Positions 23,055 to 35,300 of a DNA stretch of 64,000 bases are shown here, one piece after another. The stretch spans positions 1,612,001 through 1,676,000 of the forward strand of contig JAWPGT010000001.1 in the NCBI GenBank assembly GCA_034638255.1. Direction: 5' to 3'. This DNA is from Coprinus comatus (Eukaryota; Basidiomycota; Agaricomycetes; Agaricales; Agaricaceae). The notes beneath the pieces are model-generated. The model searched no databases. It had not been told where the DNA came from and saw nothing but the letters and a program-made list of their open reading frames with translations. Every line of letters begins with the position of its first letter. Position 1 is the stretch's first letter. The position numbers were made by a program, and so were the translations under genes.

Positions 23055-25179
23055 ATGCCAGGCACTCCGCCTGCCCCTTCACCTTCACCACCTTCACCAC
23101 CTTCTTTCTCTCTTGAAGAGCGCGGAAAGGTCCCTAAACTAAGTCTGGACCATTTGCCGGGCTCACCATATGTCAATGTTCATATCGAAGACGTTCCCAT
23201 TCCACGGGTGGAAGATTCTGAAAGAGGGCCACCGTCCCCTCAGAGGAGATTGCTCAACAGAGGAGTGAGGTCAATTGCGTCGCAACACCCTCGAGCTTTT
23301 TCGTGGATCCAACGCACCGTAATTTACATTAGGGGTCCTCGACCGAAAACGGATCTACCACGTATGGTACCTTCCTTAAACTATTTCATTACATTCAATA
23401 TATTAACCACCACTATTCACAAAGCTATTACTCCTCTGCTGGACGGAGACTACCGCGTAGGAAACTTTGGAGTTTCCCTCAACGTTGAATCTACACTCAT
23501 CAAAATTACACGGCCATTCACATCGCCATGGATATTTGCATTACTCGCAGCAGCCTATATCATTGGATTTGCGTTCTTCTCTCGAGCACAATCTTTTCTA
23601 ACACCTCCCGAATCTTATGTTGGCTGCACCTCGACGTATTGGTTGGCTCATGACGGATGTGGATTGAATGGGGAGCGTTGTGGTCCTTTTGAGAATGTGA
23701 CATTCAATTTTAGGTGTCCGGCGCAGTGTGATAACGTCATACTTCAGAATCCGAGGACAGTTGGAGATGAACAGATTGCGTTTGTACCTTTGATTGTGGG
23801 TGGTGGAGATGAGAATAGGACGTATAGAGGAGACTCATTCATCTGTGCTGCTGCGGTACAGGCGTGAGTTTGTTTGTTTCTGGTACATCTAAAAATAGCT
23901 GAGATACCCACAGAGGTGTGATTTCGAGTTCAAGAGGTGGATGTGGAAGTTTGGATTTGACTGGGAACTTTACAAACTTCTTACCTTGGGCGCAAAATGG
24001 TCTCTCATCGATTGGATTCTCAAGTGTCTTTCCCCTATCCTACCGTTTCCGCTCAGAGACATCCTTGACGACTTGCACCGACCTTCGAAACGAAGCCCTA
24101 GCATTCAACATTCTAATCACTTGTGCTCTTTTCCTATTACTCCGTCCTAAAGCTCTTGTCCTCTTCTGGTCACTCGTCTGTATCGGATTCTGGCATGTCG
24201 TGTTATTCTCCCAGCCTATGGGACCACCACCCAAACTCGATATCGCTTTTGGAACGTTCCTTCCTACATTGTTCATTGCATATGGATTCTGGCGCCTAGC
24301 ATACCGATTCGTACTTCCTGAATTCGCAGCAAAGGCACCATTAGAGACTTGTATACTCTTTCTACTAGGTTTCTGGCCTGGAGTCCTCTACAACCTAACA
24401 TTTGACAAAATTCCAATCTCTCGTTTACTCTCATCCGACATTTCCAAAAGACCAGGAGGATTCACAGCATTTATCATCGTTCTCATTATCGTTGTCATCC
24501 TAGTTATAAATCAAATTCGTATCATACGAAAAACAGGATGGTTACCACATTATTTGAAATGGTATATTGCTGGTGGATTGGTGATTTTGGTTTTGGCGTT
24601 TTTACCAGGGTTGCAATTGAGGTTACATCATTATATTATACCGATGGCTTTGTTACCTGGAACGGCTTGGAGAACTAGATTGGGAGTGGTTTATCAAGGG
24701 TTGTTGTTAGGTATGTTTTTGAATGGAGGTGCTGCCTTTGGGTTTGATTCAATTTTACAAACACCTGAAGCGGTGAGTTATAGCCCCTCGAGAATCTTGT
24801 TATTTCATTTCATTGATTAATGCTTTATTTTATTGTACTATGTTTTTAGTTAAGACAAGATGCACCAATGGGTTCAATACTCCCATCCTTCCTAACAAAC
24901 ACAACAAACTGGAACACAAGTATCCCAATAACTCAACAAACAATTCAATGGCAACCTATACCAGAAACAGACAATTGGGAAGGTTTTAATCTTCTCGTTG
25001 ATGATGTTTTAAGGTTTTCGGGACAATCGTTGAATTATTCTTTGAGTGCTTTACAAGAGGGTATACCACATTTCTTTAGGTTGGCTTTTACAGGTCAAGG
25101 TCAGACTAGTGATTTTACTATGCCGGCTACACTTTGGCCTAATGGTACTTGGGTGGATCCTTTACCTGGTCCGTCATAA
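23055..25179 (+). CDS. LCCL-domain multi-pass membrane protein
   Basis: Three exons (about 23055-23863, 23912-24773, 24850-25179). The N-terminal cytosolic part is Pro-rich (PAPSPSPPSPPSF). A first membrane segment (WIFALLAAAYIIGFAFF) precedes an LCCL domain with the expected cysteines: YVGCTSTYWLAHDGCGLNG, FRCPAQC, and across the splice ICAAAVQAG...SSRGGCGSL. About seven more hydrophobic segments follow, among them ILITCALFLLL, FIIVLIIVVILVI and GLVILVLAFLPG. A C-terminal Asn-glycosylation-rich lumenal tail has WEGFNLLVDDVLRFSG and TMPATLWPNGTW. Fungal proteins with one LCCL domain plus a multi-span region are known but have no firm function; surface or ER membrane location is inferred. No frameshift was seen. 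Confidence 0.88.
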
Positions 25180-25486
25180 AAAGAAATATGTTTACTGTTG
25201 ATATTTAGTCTATACATGCAATCTGTATTCTTGCTATTGCTATTGCTTTGATTATTATTTATACATTATAATTGCTAATGCAGGAAATAGTAAAGAGAGC
25301 GATACATCTACCGAATATGTGAAGCTTATATGTGGACAGGATTTACTATAGCCTGCACAAACTCCAATGCAAGTATGTGCAATGATGGAAAACAAAAAGC
25401 AGGAAACAACAAACCAATAGAATGTTGACAATATTACTACTATACAGTAACTAGTTAGAATCGAAATCTGGAGATATAGGACAATT
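25180..25486. other. Convergent 3' flanks, left edge of the inverted repeat
   Basis: This gap of about 300 bp holds the ends of the LCCL gene and F-box copy A. The inverted repeat begins at about 25433, so the last 50 bp are shared with copy B's 3' flank. No exon was recognised. Confidence 0.6.
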
Positions 25487-27889
25487 CTACTTTGCCCGCA
25501 ACCTTGGTATCCAATGTTGACCATCAGCATTAACAATATTTACTTCATATTCCTTTAACAAACGTTCAGCCCAAGTCACCCAATGACTTTTCTTGATTTC
25601 ATTCCTAATAAATCAAATCAAATCATACCAGATGAGCGATCACTTGGTAATATAAAACATCAGAAATGAAGGGAACTAACTCGGTTATAGGCCATAAACA
25701 ACTATCCGCTATAATCCTTTCCAAGAATGTGAAATTTGAAAGATCAAGATCCCCAATATACTTGAATTTATCTTTTACTGCACCCTGAGCTACACCTTTG
25801 GTTTTAATATGGATAATTTGAAGTGGATGTTCGTTGGTACTTGAGAAGAATTCAGCTACGGCAAACTTTATATAGTATAGTATATATATATATAGGTCAG
25901 TTTATCACTGGAGGTTATACGATATTTGGAGGGAAAATGCTTACCCCAGGTTTCTCTACTGGAACTATAAACTCGACAAGGTTTGGACAAACATCAAAGA
26001 CACTAACTCCAGGAAGAAAGCCAATTTCCAGAGTACATAGTTTATGACCATGTTTTCGTAAGAAAGTGATAGCACCTTCTGATTTCTCTAGCACTGGAAA
26101 CTGTGCTTTCTGTATCTTTGGAAGACTGAGGTAGAAAGTGTCAGATAAAGTTTGAATATGAAAAGGGTGAAGAAGACATACTCCATATGACTCATCACAG
26201 AAAGTAATGTATTGCTAATAGAACGGAATGTAATACTCTCCAGGCAAGGCATTGATTTCCCTCCCTTCTTGATCTCATCCGGTTCAACCATAAATTTGGC
26301 AGAAGAGCTGAACTCGAGGTTCCTTAACTTGCTGAATGCGTAAAACACATCAGGAGGTTTGGTTGCTGTAGGTCGATGTAGATGAATTGAAAGATCAAGT
26401 AAAGAGTGTCCCGCTTTCTGAGACAATTTAGTCAATGAATTCCAGTCAAGAATGTCGGCAGATACTGAATGATATTGTCGACCAATACGATCCACTGCTA
26501 CTCGTTCGAGATTAGGTGTATGCTCTAAAATATCATTTATATTTTGTGTCACGCTGGCAACGAAATTGAAATCGACAGTGAAGAGGGATTTGACCATGTT
26601 CCCAATGTGCGGTTTGTGCCGTAAAAGATTATTGATTTGTACGGGTGTTTTATGATCAACGAGGACGATGGAGTGATAGTAGAGGGGTAATGCCAGTTTC
26701 TGAACACGCATTTAATAACGTACGACTAAATCCAAAAAGAGGGTGCTAACATGGAGTGGTTTGCAAATAAGAGTAAGTCCTTGACGATACTTTGGCTCGA
26801 ATATTCCTTTATACAAATGTATGGGATAGCGAAAATCGGGGTCTTCCAAGGCAGGAATCCCGAATGCATGTCTGAGAATAGTGAGCCATATATCGTTGGA
26901 AAATGCGGTAATCAAGTTCCTCTGGGGAAACACAGTCTTCGGCAAAGGTGGAGGGCTGTCCTCTTGAGGTGTAGGTTCCACATAATCACTGGAAATCCAG
27001 ACACATCTAAGTATAATTTACACGAAAGGTTTTTTTCGGACACCCACTTGGTATAGCAACAGAGTTTCTTAAGCTTTGGGCTTGATTTCACTTGATTTTC
27101 GAAAGTGAATGAGGATGTACCTCTGATAATAATCTTCTTCAAAGTTGGAATTTTAGAAAGACGGTCGAACCAGTGAACATCGATAGAATAGGGTGGGTTG
27201 ATTATTACAGTTTCGATTGATTTGCTCTTCTCCAGTCCCTCCACATAATCTAGTTCTTCCGTCCTAATAGCTCTCCAGATAAAGTAACTCGGAAATACAA
27301 ACGTCGTCTAATGAACAAAAATTCAACACCAAGTCAATTAATTTATGATGTAATACCATCAACGCACCAATGTTTCCCACTTTCCCAAGTATACCTTCAA
27401 ACAGTTAACCATCTGTTGTGCTTTCTGGTTCCACGTACGGCTAGTCCCCGCTGGATCGTAGACAATCACACGCTGAGGACTAATCAATGGGAGTCCCTTG
27501 CAAATACCAGAAACATTATCACTGGAGTACACTTCAAGGGATAAACAAAGATCTGTCAAGTTCGTTGCGCTTTGCAAGATTTTGTGCAGAGAGACAGAAT
27601 AGCCGCTCTCAACACGAAGTTTCTTGACAAATCCACCAAGTTCAGGGGTACTTTGCAATGCAAATTCCAATGCTTGAATTTGGGCTTTGGATCGTAGTAC
27701 CACGACACTGTAAAGGAGCGGCGTCGATACTCTAAGCCAGTCTTTACAAACAAGCAAGTAGGCGGAGGTTGAACGTTCGTAGTTGATGAAGGGAGATTTC
27801 CCACTTATGCATGCAAAAGAATCGTCGGGTACTTGTAGCGCTGGAGCCAAAATCTCTGAGAGGAGTTCGTCCGGAAGGAAGGAGTACAT
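25487..27889 (-). CDS. Double F-box-like protein, copy A
   Basis: F-box proteins recruit substrates to SCF ubiquitin ligases. The first ATG (27889) gives MYSFLPDELLSEILAPALQV, an F-box helix pair, and exon 1 is 522 nt long. Exon 2 opens with TTFVFP and carries Leu/Ile-rich strands typical of LRR-like arms (LSKIPTLKKIIIRG). After a splice inside Y-T-N-D-Y, a second F-box-like module appears: PKTVFPQRNLITAFSNDIW, ILRHAFGIPALEDPD. More leucine-rich segments follow (LDWNSLTKLSQKAGHSLLDL, FSKLRNLEFSSSAKFMVEP), ending WIPRLRAK. The reading frame stays open across all about seven introns, so the gene looks intact; I estimate about 670 residues. The layout is shared by copies B and C. This family is expanded in Agaricales; substrates are unknown. 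Confidence 0.85.
25878..25895. repeat. TA microsatellite in an intron of copy A
   Basis: A short (TA)n run lies in the second-last intron of copy A. The matching intron of copy B has a longer run (47469-47490). It is one of the few differences within the near-identical tract. Confidence 0.7.
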
Positions 27890-29146
27890 CAGAGAGGGTG
27901 GGTGGGGTATATATGATGGAAGGCGCCGTTTAAGTGGAAGCGCATGTCGTCCTCTCACGGCACAGAATATTTGAATATATGAAGTGCGGAGTTGGGAACT
28001 AGTGGGTGACTCGCCAGTTGTCACACATCAAAAAAAAAAATAGTTTTAAACATTCAACGTTTAGACTTTCGGAACGGAGAATGACTTGTTCTGACACACT
28101 CGGCCTTCTTTCAATTCTCCTAAATATACAACTAAATAAGTCATTAATGGGAGGAGGTGGCTATCATAATTATCTGTCAATATTGAAAAATATACATAGA
28201 GATTAACTGTACTAGTCCTTACTAAGTACTATGCGACTTAAAATAACTATAATCACTTTCATACCTGACATCATGTCATTGAATATTGAATATTGATGCA
28301 CGATGTGTGCACCCGCCGAAGTTCCGAAATCGACTTGAAGAAACGCATACTAATGGTAATAGTACAAATTGTTTTATTGAAGTCTTCCGGATTCAGTCCA
28401 GTAGCGAATCCCCGAAAGAACATCGGAGTACAATAACATTAATATCTTGCTTGGCGCAATCCAGTAATCCTGATAAAGCACCCTTTTCGGAAGATGCCAA
28501 CAGAACAGGTGTAATCTATGAGAAATGGTTGAACATTGAACTTGCATAAGTAATGAAGTTTGAACTTTGCATTGTGGAGGGAACCACGTTTCTGATTTGA
28601 CGTGATTCTCGTAGGCATCCGATGCCCATAGTACATGGTGCGTCGAACCGCCTTAGATGGACTTTATAGTATTGAACATATATTAAAACCGTCAGAGGGC
28701 ACCTGGGCACGTATATTAACTCGACAATAGTAATCCTTGTGCTGCGAGCACCCTATACTTTCCTGGTATTGTGGGTGCGCAAGGCATCTAAGAATAAAAC
28801 CCAGTGCTACCTGAAGAGACAAATTCGGAGTCAGAGACGAGTTGACACATTACTGGATCACGGATAGTCAAACCCAGACAATCAATGAAGACGGCATTTA
28901 CCCGTAGATGCACAAGTATAAATGACGAAGTGATGAGGGTGTTGTTATCAAGCCATACTGTAGGGGGATCCTTGTATTTGGTAAGTACTACAGCAAGTAC
29001 ATACAGTAAGGACAAGGAATTTGATAGCAATCAATCAATTAATCAATTAATGTCATGAGTCCTTGCGGTTTAGATTCTAAGTAGTCGTGTAGTTGGCCCA
29101 GTCGGCTCAGTGCTCCTGTTTCAGTTTGAAACAATGCAATAACCAC

Positions 29147-29167
29147 TGAATGAATGAATGAATGAAT
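29147..29167. repeat. TGAA tetranucleotide repeat, about five units
   Basis: Tandem TGAA units are read directly. It lies in non-coding sequence. Confidence 0.85.
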
Positions 29168-29623
29168 GCTAGATGTACTGATATTTCCAGGACCGGATTC
29201 CCCGCAGTCGTCATTGAAGGCAGGTGACCAAACTCATCGATTTTTGGACACATCTTATCTGCATCTTATCAAAAATAGAAGTGCTTCAAGGGTTGATTAA
29301 TATATTGATTTCTTGGACACGACCAGCACTGTACACAGGTATTTAAACTCCCCTTCTCACTTCGCATCTCTTCCTTGTTTTTCTAGGCGTTTCCCAGAAC
29401 ATTCCCTGTAGGGTTATCTCAGCGTTGATCATCCTAGCCCTAGGGTAGTCCAGTCTCTCATTCCCAGTATCAATCTTCGAACCTCAAGCTTTGGGCGATC
29501 TTGATCTTGAAGCCTCCTGACACAGTCTAGTACAACCCGGCGCCCGTTTTAATTGTTCGTTTGGTTTCTTCTATATTCTGGCAGGCGTGCTGTGGATTAT
29601 TCGAGGCACAAGTAAGCTTACAA

Positions 29624-29683
29624 TATAAATAAGGGCTTCAGGGGATTGTTGCTCTCAGCCTCTCCTCTCTCTCTCATCCCCAT
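29624..29683 (+). promoter_or_regulatory. TATA box and pyrimidine-rich start region of the Trp/Gly-rich gene
   Basis: TATAAATAA at 29624-29632 is followed about 30 bp later by a CT-rich stretch (29658-29683), the usual arrangement for a fungal transcription start. The ATG follows at 29793, leaving a leader of about 110-130 nt. Inferred from position and sequence. Confidence 0.45.
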
Positions 29684-29792
29684 TGTGACTCATAGCTCAT
29701 AACTCTTCTGTGATTTCAGAACTCGACATATCACCACAATCACTTCCAAGTCCCATAATACCAGCTACAGAAGAATTTTTAATTTTTCTGAA

Positions 29793-31076
29793 ATGACAAT
29801 GGGAATCCAATTACATCCACTTGAACAGACCTGGGAAGCTGGTGCTGCGGGGATAAAACGGACACAAGTTGTTTTTGACACTGGTGCAGGGGAAGTAAGA
29901 GTGAAGAACGGGGGAGAGGGTTGGGGGAACAACCGCAAGCGAAAGCCGTTAACGAGACCAAGAGGGCAATTCATTGTGCCTAGTCGTAAGTCTTGTTATT
30001 GCACTTTTCTATTTATATATTCCCCCTTGGTTATTTCGTTATCTTTACACGGTCTGCGACGAGCATGTTGGATAGAACCTTCACTATTTCATAACAAGTT
30101 CGAAGTCTTTGATAAGACGGCGATTACACATCTTACTACCACTATCAACTTCTGATTGTAGAACCCGACTGAATTCTGCTTCTTTGGCAGATTTCGCGAG
30201 GACTGCGGTTGGACGCCAGGAATGGCTGTGTCGTCTCTGTTCATTATTTGATCTCGAACGGACTCCTGACTGGGTAATTTTACCCAACAAGAAAGAGGCT
30301 CTGGAACACGAACGAGGTTGCAAAATACACCGGAAGAAGCTCACAGAATTGGAAAACTTTCTATGGGAGATCGAGGAAGTACCACACTGGGTTGGTACAC
30401 CGGACACACCCGCCTTATCATCAGCTAACCTGTCACCCGTATCTGACGACTCTGAAGACGATTTTTCATGGAGACCGGTATGTTACGAGGATCTGAAGCG
30501 TTCTCACGTAAATGCGCGGGACGCACCAGATTATCTGAACCTGGTGGTGCAATTTTGGCTTAAGGATACAGAAGAAGCTGGACCTGCTGATCCTGAAGAA
30601 TTTCTTCAAATAACTGAATCTTATGATCCTGGGACAAGAGCTGACCTGGAGAAGAAGGGGCTCACTTGGAAGGACTTCTATGATGAGCTTGATAATGCAT
30701 TCTGGAATGTTGATCTTGGATGGGCAGATACAACCTGGAATAATAACTGGGAGGCCGATAATGAATGGGGTAATGCGCAGCAGCCAAATGAGGGAGTCAG
30801 GGATGATGAATGGGACAAGAATGGTTGGGGTCAGGACGGTTGGGGTGTTCAGCCAGAGGCAGAGGATGGATGGGTTGAAGCCAAAGGAAAGGTAAAGGGG
30901 AAACGAGCTAAAATGGGACAGAAGAAGATCCCGGCTCCGAAACAGAAACAGACTCCGGCCGTGTCCAAAATAAAGACTACCAACCTTTTTGCGAATGTGA
31001 GGTTTTCTTCCTACTTCCTATCAGTTCGGTTTCATTAATCTCTATACTTCAGCTTCAGGTTGAAGTTGATGTGTGA
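29793..31076 (+). CDS. Trp/Gly (GW/WG)-rich protein with a possible C2H2-type zinc motif
   Basis: Three exons. Exon 1 starts MTMGIQLHPLEQTWEAGAAG and ends within a Lys/Arg-rich stretch. Exon 2 begins at about 30191 (FARTAVGRQEWLCRLCSLF). A possible zinc site combines CRLC with HERGCKIH about 28 residues on; this spacing suits a C2H2 or C2HC finger but is not diagnostic. The acidic middle (EEVPHWVGTPDTP, SDDSEDDFSW) leads to a tract of about 65 residues with nine tryptophans, many next to glycine: LGW, EWG, NGWG, DGWG, DGW. A basic Lys/Pro/Gln-rich end follows. A last 3' intron ending about 31058 adds the short tail VEVDV (stop 31074-31076). I recognise no family. The GW/WG tract resembles Argonaute-binding hooks, which is a hypothesis only. 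Confidence 0.7.
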
Positions 31077-31243
31077 ATAACCCAACTATACCCTCAATAT
31101 ATGATTCCAGTGTCTCCTTTGAACATTCCTTTTATGTTTTCTGGTTTGTTGTCCATGTGTACATACAGTAGATTAAATATGAATTCCCGGTGCTTCGCTG
31201 TTAAATTTGGCTGTGGCTGCATGTCGATCACATACCCCACACT

Positions 31244-32123
31244 ATGACGCAGTTACCTACGCCATCGTGTATTTTAACCCCCAAAAGTGAATACCAATGT
31301 GTAACATATGTCCTCCCAAAACATTTTAGATATGCCTTTGCCATATGGTTGGGTAAAACAATGGGATGAAAGTAACCAACGAAACTATTATGTGTGTGTG
31401 GTTGTATTGTACAGCGCAAAAGTTCATGCTTGATCTGTAGGTCGACACAAAAGCAAATCCACCCCGTTCTATATGGGTTCATCCTTATGAAGACGAGCAA
31501 TATTTGGAGACGCACCCAGAGACGAGGGCGAAGTTAAAGGAGGCCACTAATGCTTATCCAGCTCCGCCTGGACCTCCTCCTCCTGGAGTGTCGTTAGATC
31601 GACGGCATTCTTACGGGGGCGTTCTGCTTTGCCTTATGTAGATAATGTACCAGGAGCAGCACCCGGTCATAAGAGAGGATTTTTTGAAAGGCTTAAAGAC
31701 AAATTGAACTCCGCGGAAGAGAGAGAGACTCATCGATACGTATCTGGGGTGAATAATTCCAATGACTTTTTTTATGCTCGCCATACTGACACTATGCAGG
31801 TGTCATATAATAGACCTCAATATGTTGCTCAATCTTACGGTGCTCCTTCCTATGGTCAAGGTTATCCACAACAAAACGCCTATGGTCAACAACAACAGAT
31901 GGGTGGGTTAGGAATTCAAACAGGACCCGGCCAACGAAGAGGTGGAGGTGGTGGGATGGCACTCCCTCTTCTTGGTGGTCTTGCTGGTGGTATGATATTA
32001 GGAGATATGATGGGTGATATTGACCACCTTGAGCATGATCAATATAACGATTATGGTGGGGGTGGAGGTGGTTTTGATAATGATGGTTTTGATGGTGGAG
32101 ATAATTTCGGAGGAGGGTTTTAA
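31244..32123 (+). CDS. WW-domain, Gly-rich protein (Wwm1-like) with apparent frameshift
   Basis: A short first exon (MTQLPTPS) is joined by a GT-AG intron to a textbook WW domain: PLPYGWVKQWDES, NYY, then across the next intron VDTKANPPRSIWVHP. Both tryptophans of the fold are present. The frame continues with YEDEQYLETHPETRAKL and a Pro-rich run (PPGPPPPG). At a run of five G (31615-31619) the frame breaks: reading on gives a stop at 31639-31641, whereas shifting by one base continues as RSALPYVDNVPGAAPGHKRG, then GFFERLKDKLNSAEE, Gln/Tyr-rich and Gly-rich tail ending in DNFGGGF. Fungal Wwm1-type proteins have this WW plus Gly-rich layout and bind metacaspase in yeast. The break may be a sequencing error in a homopolymer, a real mutation, or programmed shifting. 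Confidence 0.72.
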
Positions 32124-32320
32124 TCTTTAGTGTGCCGTTGCTCCCATCTTTTCCAGGTATTAGATGTAGTGTATGAATATTTGTATTTGATAAATCATAA
32201 AGTAGCTGTGAGCGTGAGAATCACGTTTATATTGACCTGGGACGCATCGCGCGTTACGATATTGAATATCGGTATATGTATCTTCCTCCGTACGCTCTAA
32301 GATAGTGCACATAGGCAAAC

Positions 32321-35300
32321 ATGGCTCGCATGCTACCATCGTCGTTGAGCCCACATGTCTGTGTACTTCCTTCTCCGGACCTAGTAGAGCTTTTAGCGTC
32401 ATCGTCACTCCCTCCTCTCCCAGAAATTCTTCAGTCGTTTTCACCTCTACCACAAGGTTCTTGAATCTACATCTCACCAACAAAAAGCTTGAGGGAATTT
32501 ACATGCTTGCTTGTTCTTCTCTATAGTTACTACAAGAACGACTTCATTTACTTCGGTACCTCATGCAATCTTTGGTCTACGTTTCTCCGACCTGGGCGAA
32601 ATAGAAGAGGCTTGTAGAGAAGATGAGGAAAGAAGAGCAGCAAGAATGATAGACTGGATCTCCGGAAGAGTAAATAAAAAGTGTGCAAAATGGGTCGACG
32701 AGTTAGAGGGACCAGAAGGAAGAAGGAAGGAGAAGGAAACGTGGAGAGCGTCATGGTGGGATGAAGTTAGACGATGTGCGGAGGGAGATCACGTCCCTTC
32801 TAGATATGAAGGTTGGAATCATCCTGTTTCTGGTGAGTCTACATTACATTATGATGAAGTACACTACAACTCATGGAAATAGTCATTTTGGCGGCATCAA
32901 CGACCGCGCCTAATCCCTTGCAAACTATCACTGCACTTCATTCTAGACCATTACAATTCCCAGCTTGGGTTGATCCCTACCATCTTAGGTATACCTTGAT
33001 TATACACCCACAGAATTCCCCGCTATCAAACGAAGAGTAGGTCATTTTATTCTCGTGAGTTTGGTACACACTAATTTTTGTTATAGAGCTAACGCCCTGG
33101 TCAACGCCGTTAAGAAACAATATGGCTACAACGACGTTTACTTACTATCGCTTGCTCTGCCATCTCCATCACCTGCACCAGTCCCTGTACCCCCACCGCT
33201 TCCCCGTTTACCTCGTCCCACAGTACCAGATTCACCACCTATGATGCGAGATGTGAAGAGAAACAGTACAAATGGTGATATCACTGCCCCGAACACACTC
33301 AGGCTGTTGCACAGTGATATTCAACAGACTTCGAAATTTGTCAGAGAGTTTGTGGTTGGATGCTTGATTCCTTGGATGGAAAAGAGTGCACTAGAGTGGA
33401 GTGAATTTGTGAGTTCTATTGATCATTTACGGAGGATGGGATTAATTTAACTGATAAATATGCAGTACTCGAGTAATAGAAGACTTCCTTCCCGTTTGTT
33501 CTCGTCCACGAGAAAGCTTTTTGGATCTGCATCATCTTCACCTGTTACTACCCATAATGCATCTTCATCTGTTGCTTCATTGCCACGATCATCAACCTCC
33601 TCATTGGCAGGATCATCTGGAGGACCTCCATCACAACAACGACGTCTTGCCGAATTCGCAACGATACTCGGTGACCTTAAACTTGCTGTATCTGTCTGGG
33701 ACACTCTAAGGAAAGATTCTAAGGGCGGTTCTGTGAGTTGTGAATCTACTTGTTAAAGATGAGAAAGCTAAATTGAAGAGTTATGTTCAGGATATTTTAC
33801 CTTTACTGTCCGCCCCATCACATGCGCTTTCTCTCCATGCTTCCAATGCATTATCGAGTTTACACTATGGATCCGACGATCTTCCACCACAAGCTCAAAT
33901 GAGGGCTTTGTTATATGCGGTTAGATGGGAAATGGGGATTCCACCACAGGAGCTCTTGAGTAATATTTTAGAGGGTGAAAGATGGTTGTTTTGGGCTGCT
34001 GGAAATGTGGGTACTTTTCTGATTGTGATTCGGGATTATTTTATTGAGCTGACTGGGATTATTTTTAGTCAGAAGAAGCACCAGCTGCCTTATTAATCGC
34101 ACAAGCAGCATTTTTAACATCTAAGAAAAAGGCGACAAGAAGGGCTGCATATTGGTATGCTGTTGCTGCGGGTAGATTGGAGAAAATCGGTATTGTGAGT
34201 TGTCATAAAAGGGATGAAAGATTACCTCCCATTGATTTCAAAGTTCAAAAACCGGTAGAAACCTTTGACAATGCATTTTCTACGTAAAGCTCAAGAGTTA
34301 TACAAAACAAGACTACCAAAGGAATTATCTCCCTCATTCTGGGATGCAGAAGGCAAGACCCCAGAACAAAACCTTTGGTTTGATGCTATTATGTCCGGTA
34401 TTGAACATCCTTTGGGTCAGTCTGATTGACTATATATCGTAGTAGAGGCACAAATGCTGATCGATAACATTTATTTCCGAAAAATCAGGCCGGTTGTTGT
34501 ATACCACTGGTGATGTCTTATCTGCGGTGAAGCTCTTCTTGGGCCTTCTTTGTGGGTCAGAATCTACTGGACAACGTTTAATCGACGGAGAATTACAACA
34601 ATCAACAAATAGTCGAGATAAATTGTCTCTAGATGATTTTCGAGTAGCTTTTGGGGTAGGTCATGAATTTCACCGACTGTTCCTCGTGTGGTCTGACATA
34701 AATGGATGATTTATAGCACCTGAAAGCTACGGAACCTGAAAAATTAGCCAAAGCGGAACTCAAGTTACCGTTCAAGATATGTCAGGTGAAACAATCCAAA
34801 TTACGATTTGCCGGTGATGGATCAGGCGGAGATGTAGTTGGTTGGGAGAGAAGAGAAGAAAATTGGAAAACATTTTGGAAAGATAGTGGTGGTAAAGAAG
34901 GGTTTGCAAAAGATGGAAATGTTGTTGTTGAAGGTCCGATACCCATATCTCTTTTTGGCAGGAATAAATGCTGACTTGGTCAATTGGTAGAACCGTTCTG
35001 GATTGACCTTGTGTTGAGAAATCCTTTAGATGCAGAAGTCAATATGGCGAATTTGACACTGATAGTGGAAGATGATAATTCAGAAGGACAAGATGAAGAC
35101 CAAGAACCACCTGTGGAAGTGGATGAGCTACGAGATGTGATACTGTCTCCCAAGGAAACCCGAATTGTACGCATACATCATGTTCAAAGACTAAACTTTT
35201 CACTGAATCCCTACAACATAGATTCCATTTACTCTAAGAGCACGAAGAGCTGGGACCTTTGTTATTTCACAAGTAACTTACGATTTTATCTCTCTTCTTC

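Larger units (their letters stand above)
25433..28015. repeat. Left arm of a 2.6-kb inverted repeat
   Basis: The reverse complement of this segment matches 45303-47939. Homology starts about 50 bp past the stop of copy A and runs to about 125 bp upstream of its start codon. Two tracts are almost identical, introns included; a middle tract of roughly 450-500 bp (about 26990-27460) is clearly diverged. The arms are 17.3 kb apart. Confidence 0.9.
28016..29792. other. 1.8-kb stretch without a recognised gene
   Basis: Beyond the inverted-repeat edge the sequence loses all similarity to the copy B flank. No exon chain was found; the open stretches near 28286-28549 and 28788-29030 lack recognisable motifs. 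A short ATCAATTA repeat is at 29028-29050 and a TGAA tetranucleotide repeat at 29147-29167. The right 200 bp look like the promoter of the next gene. Confidence 0.5.

Noticed and set aside
27890..28024. N-terminal extension of F-box copy A beyond MYSFLPDEL
   Set aside because: It has no ATG; copies B and C start at or within three codons of the same methionine.
28630..28700. Sequence resembling a tRNA B box (GGTTCGACGC on the minus strand)
   Set aside because: The T-stem does not pair and no A box or acceptor stem fits around it.
30109..30190. Upstream extension of the second exon of the GW/WG-rich gene with its own start
   Set aside because: It lies in the intron between 29986 and 30190; a good acceptor (TTGGCAG) precedes FARTAVGRQ, and the extension has no motif.
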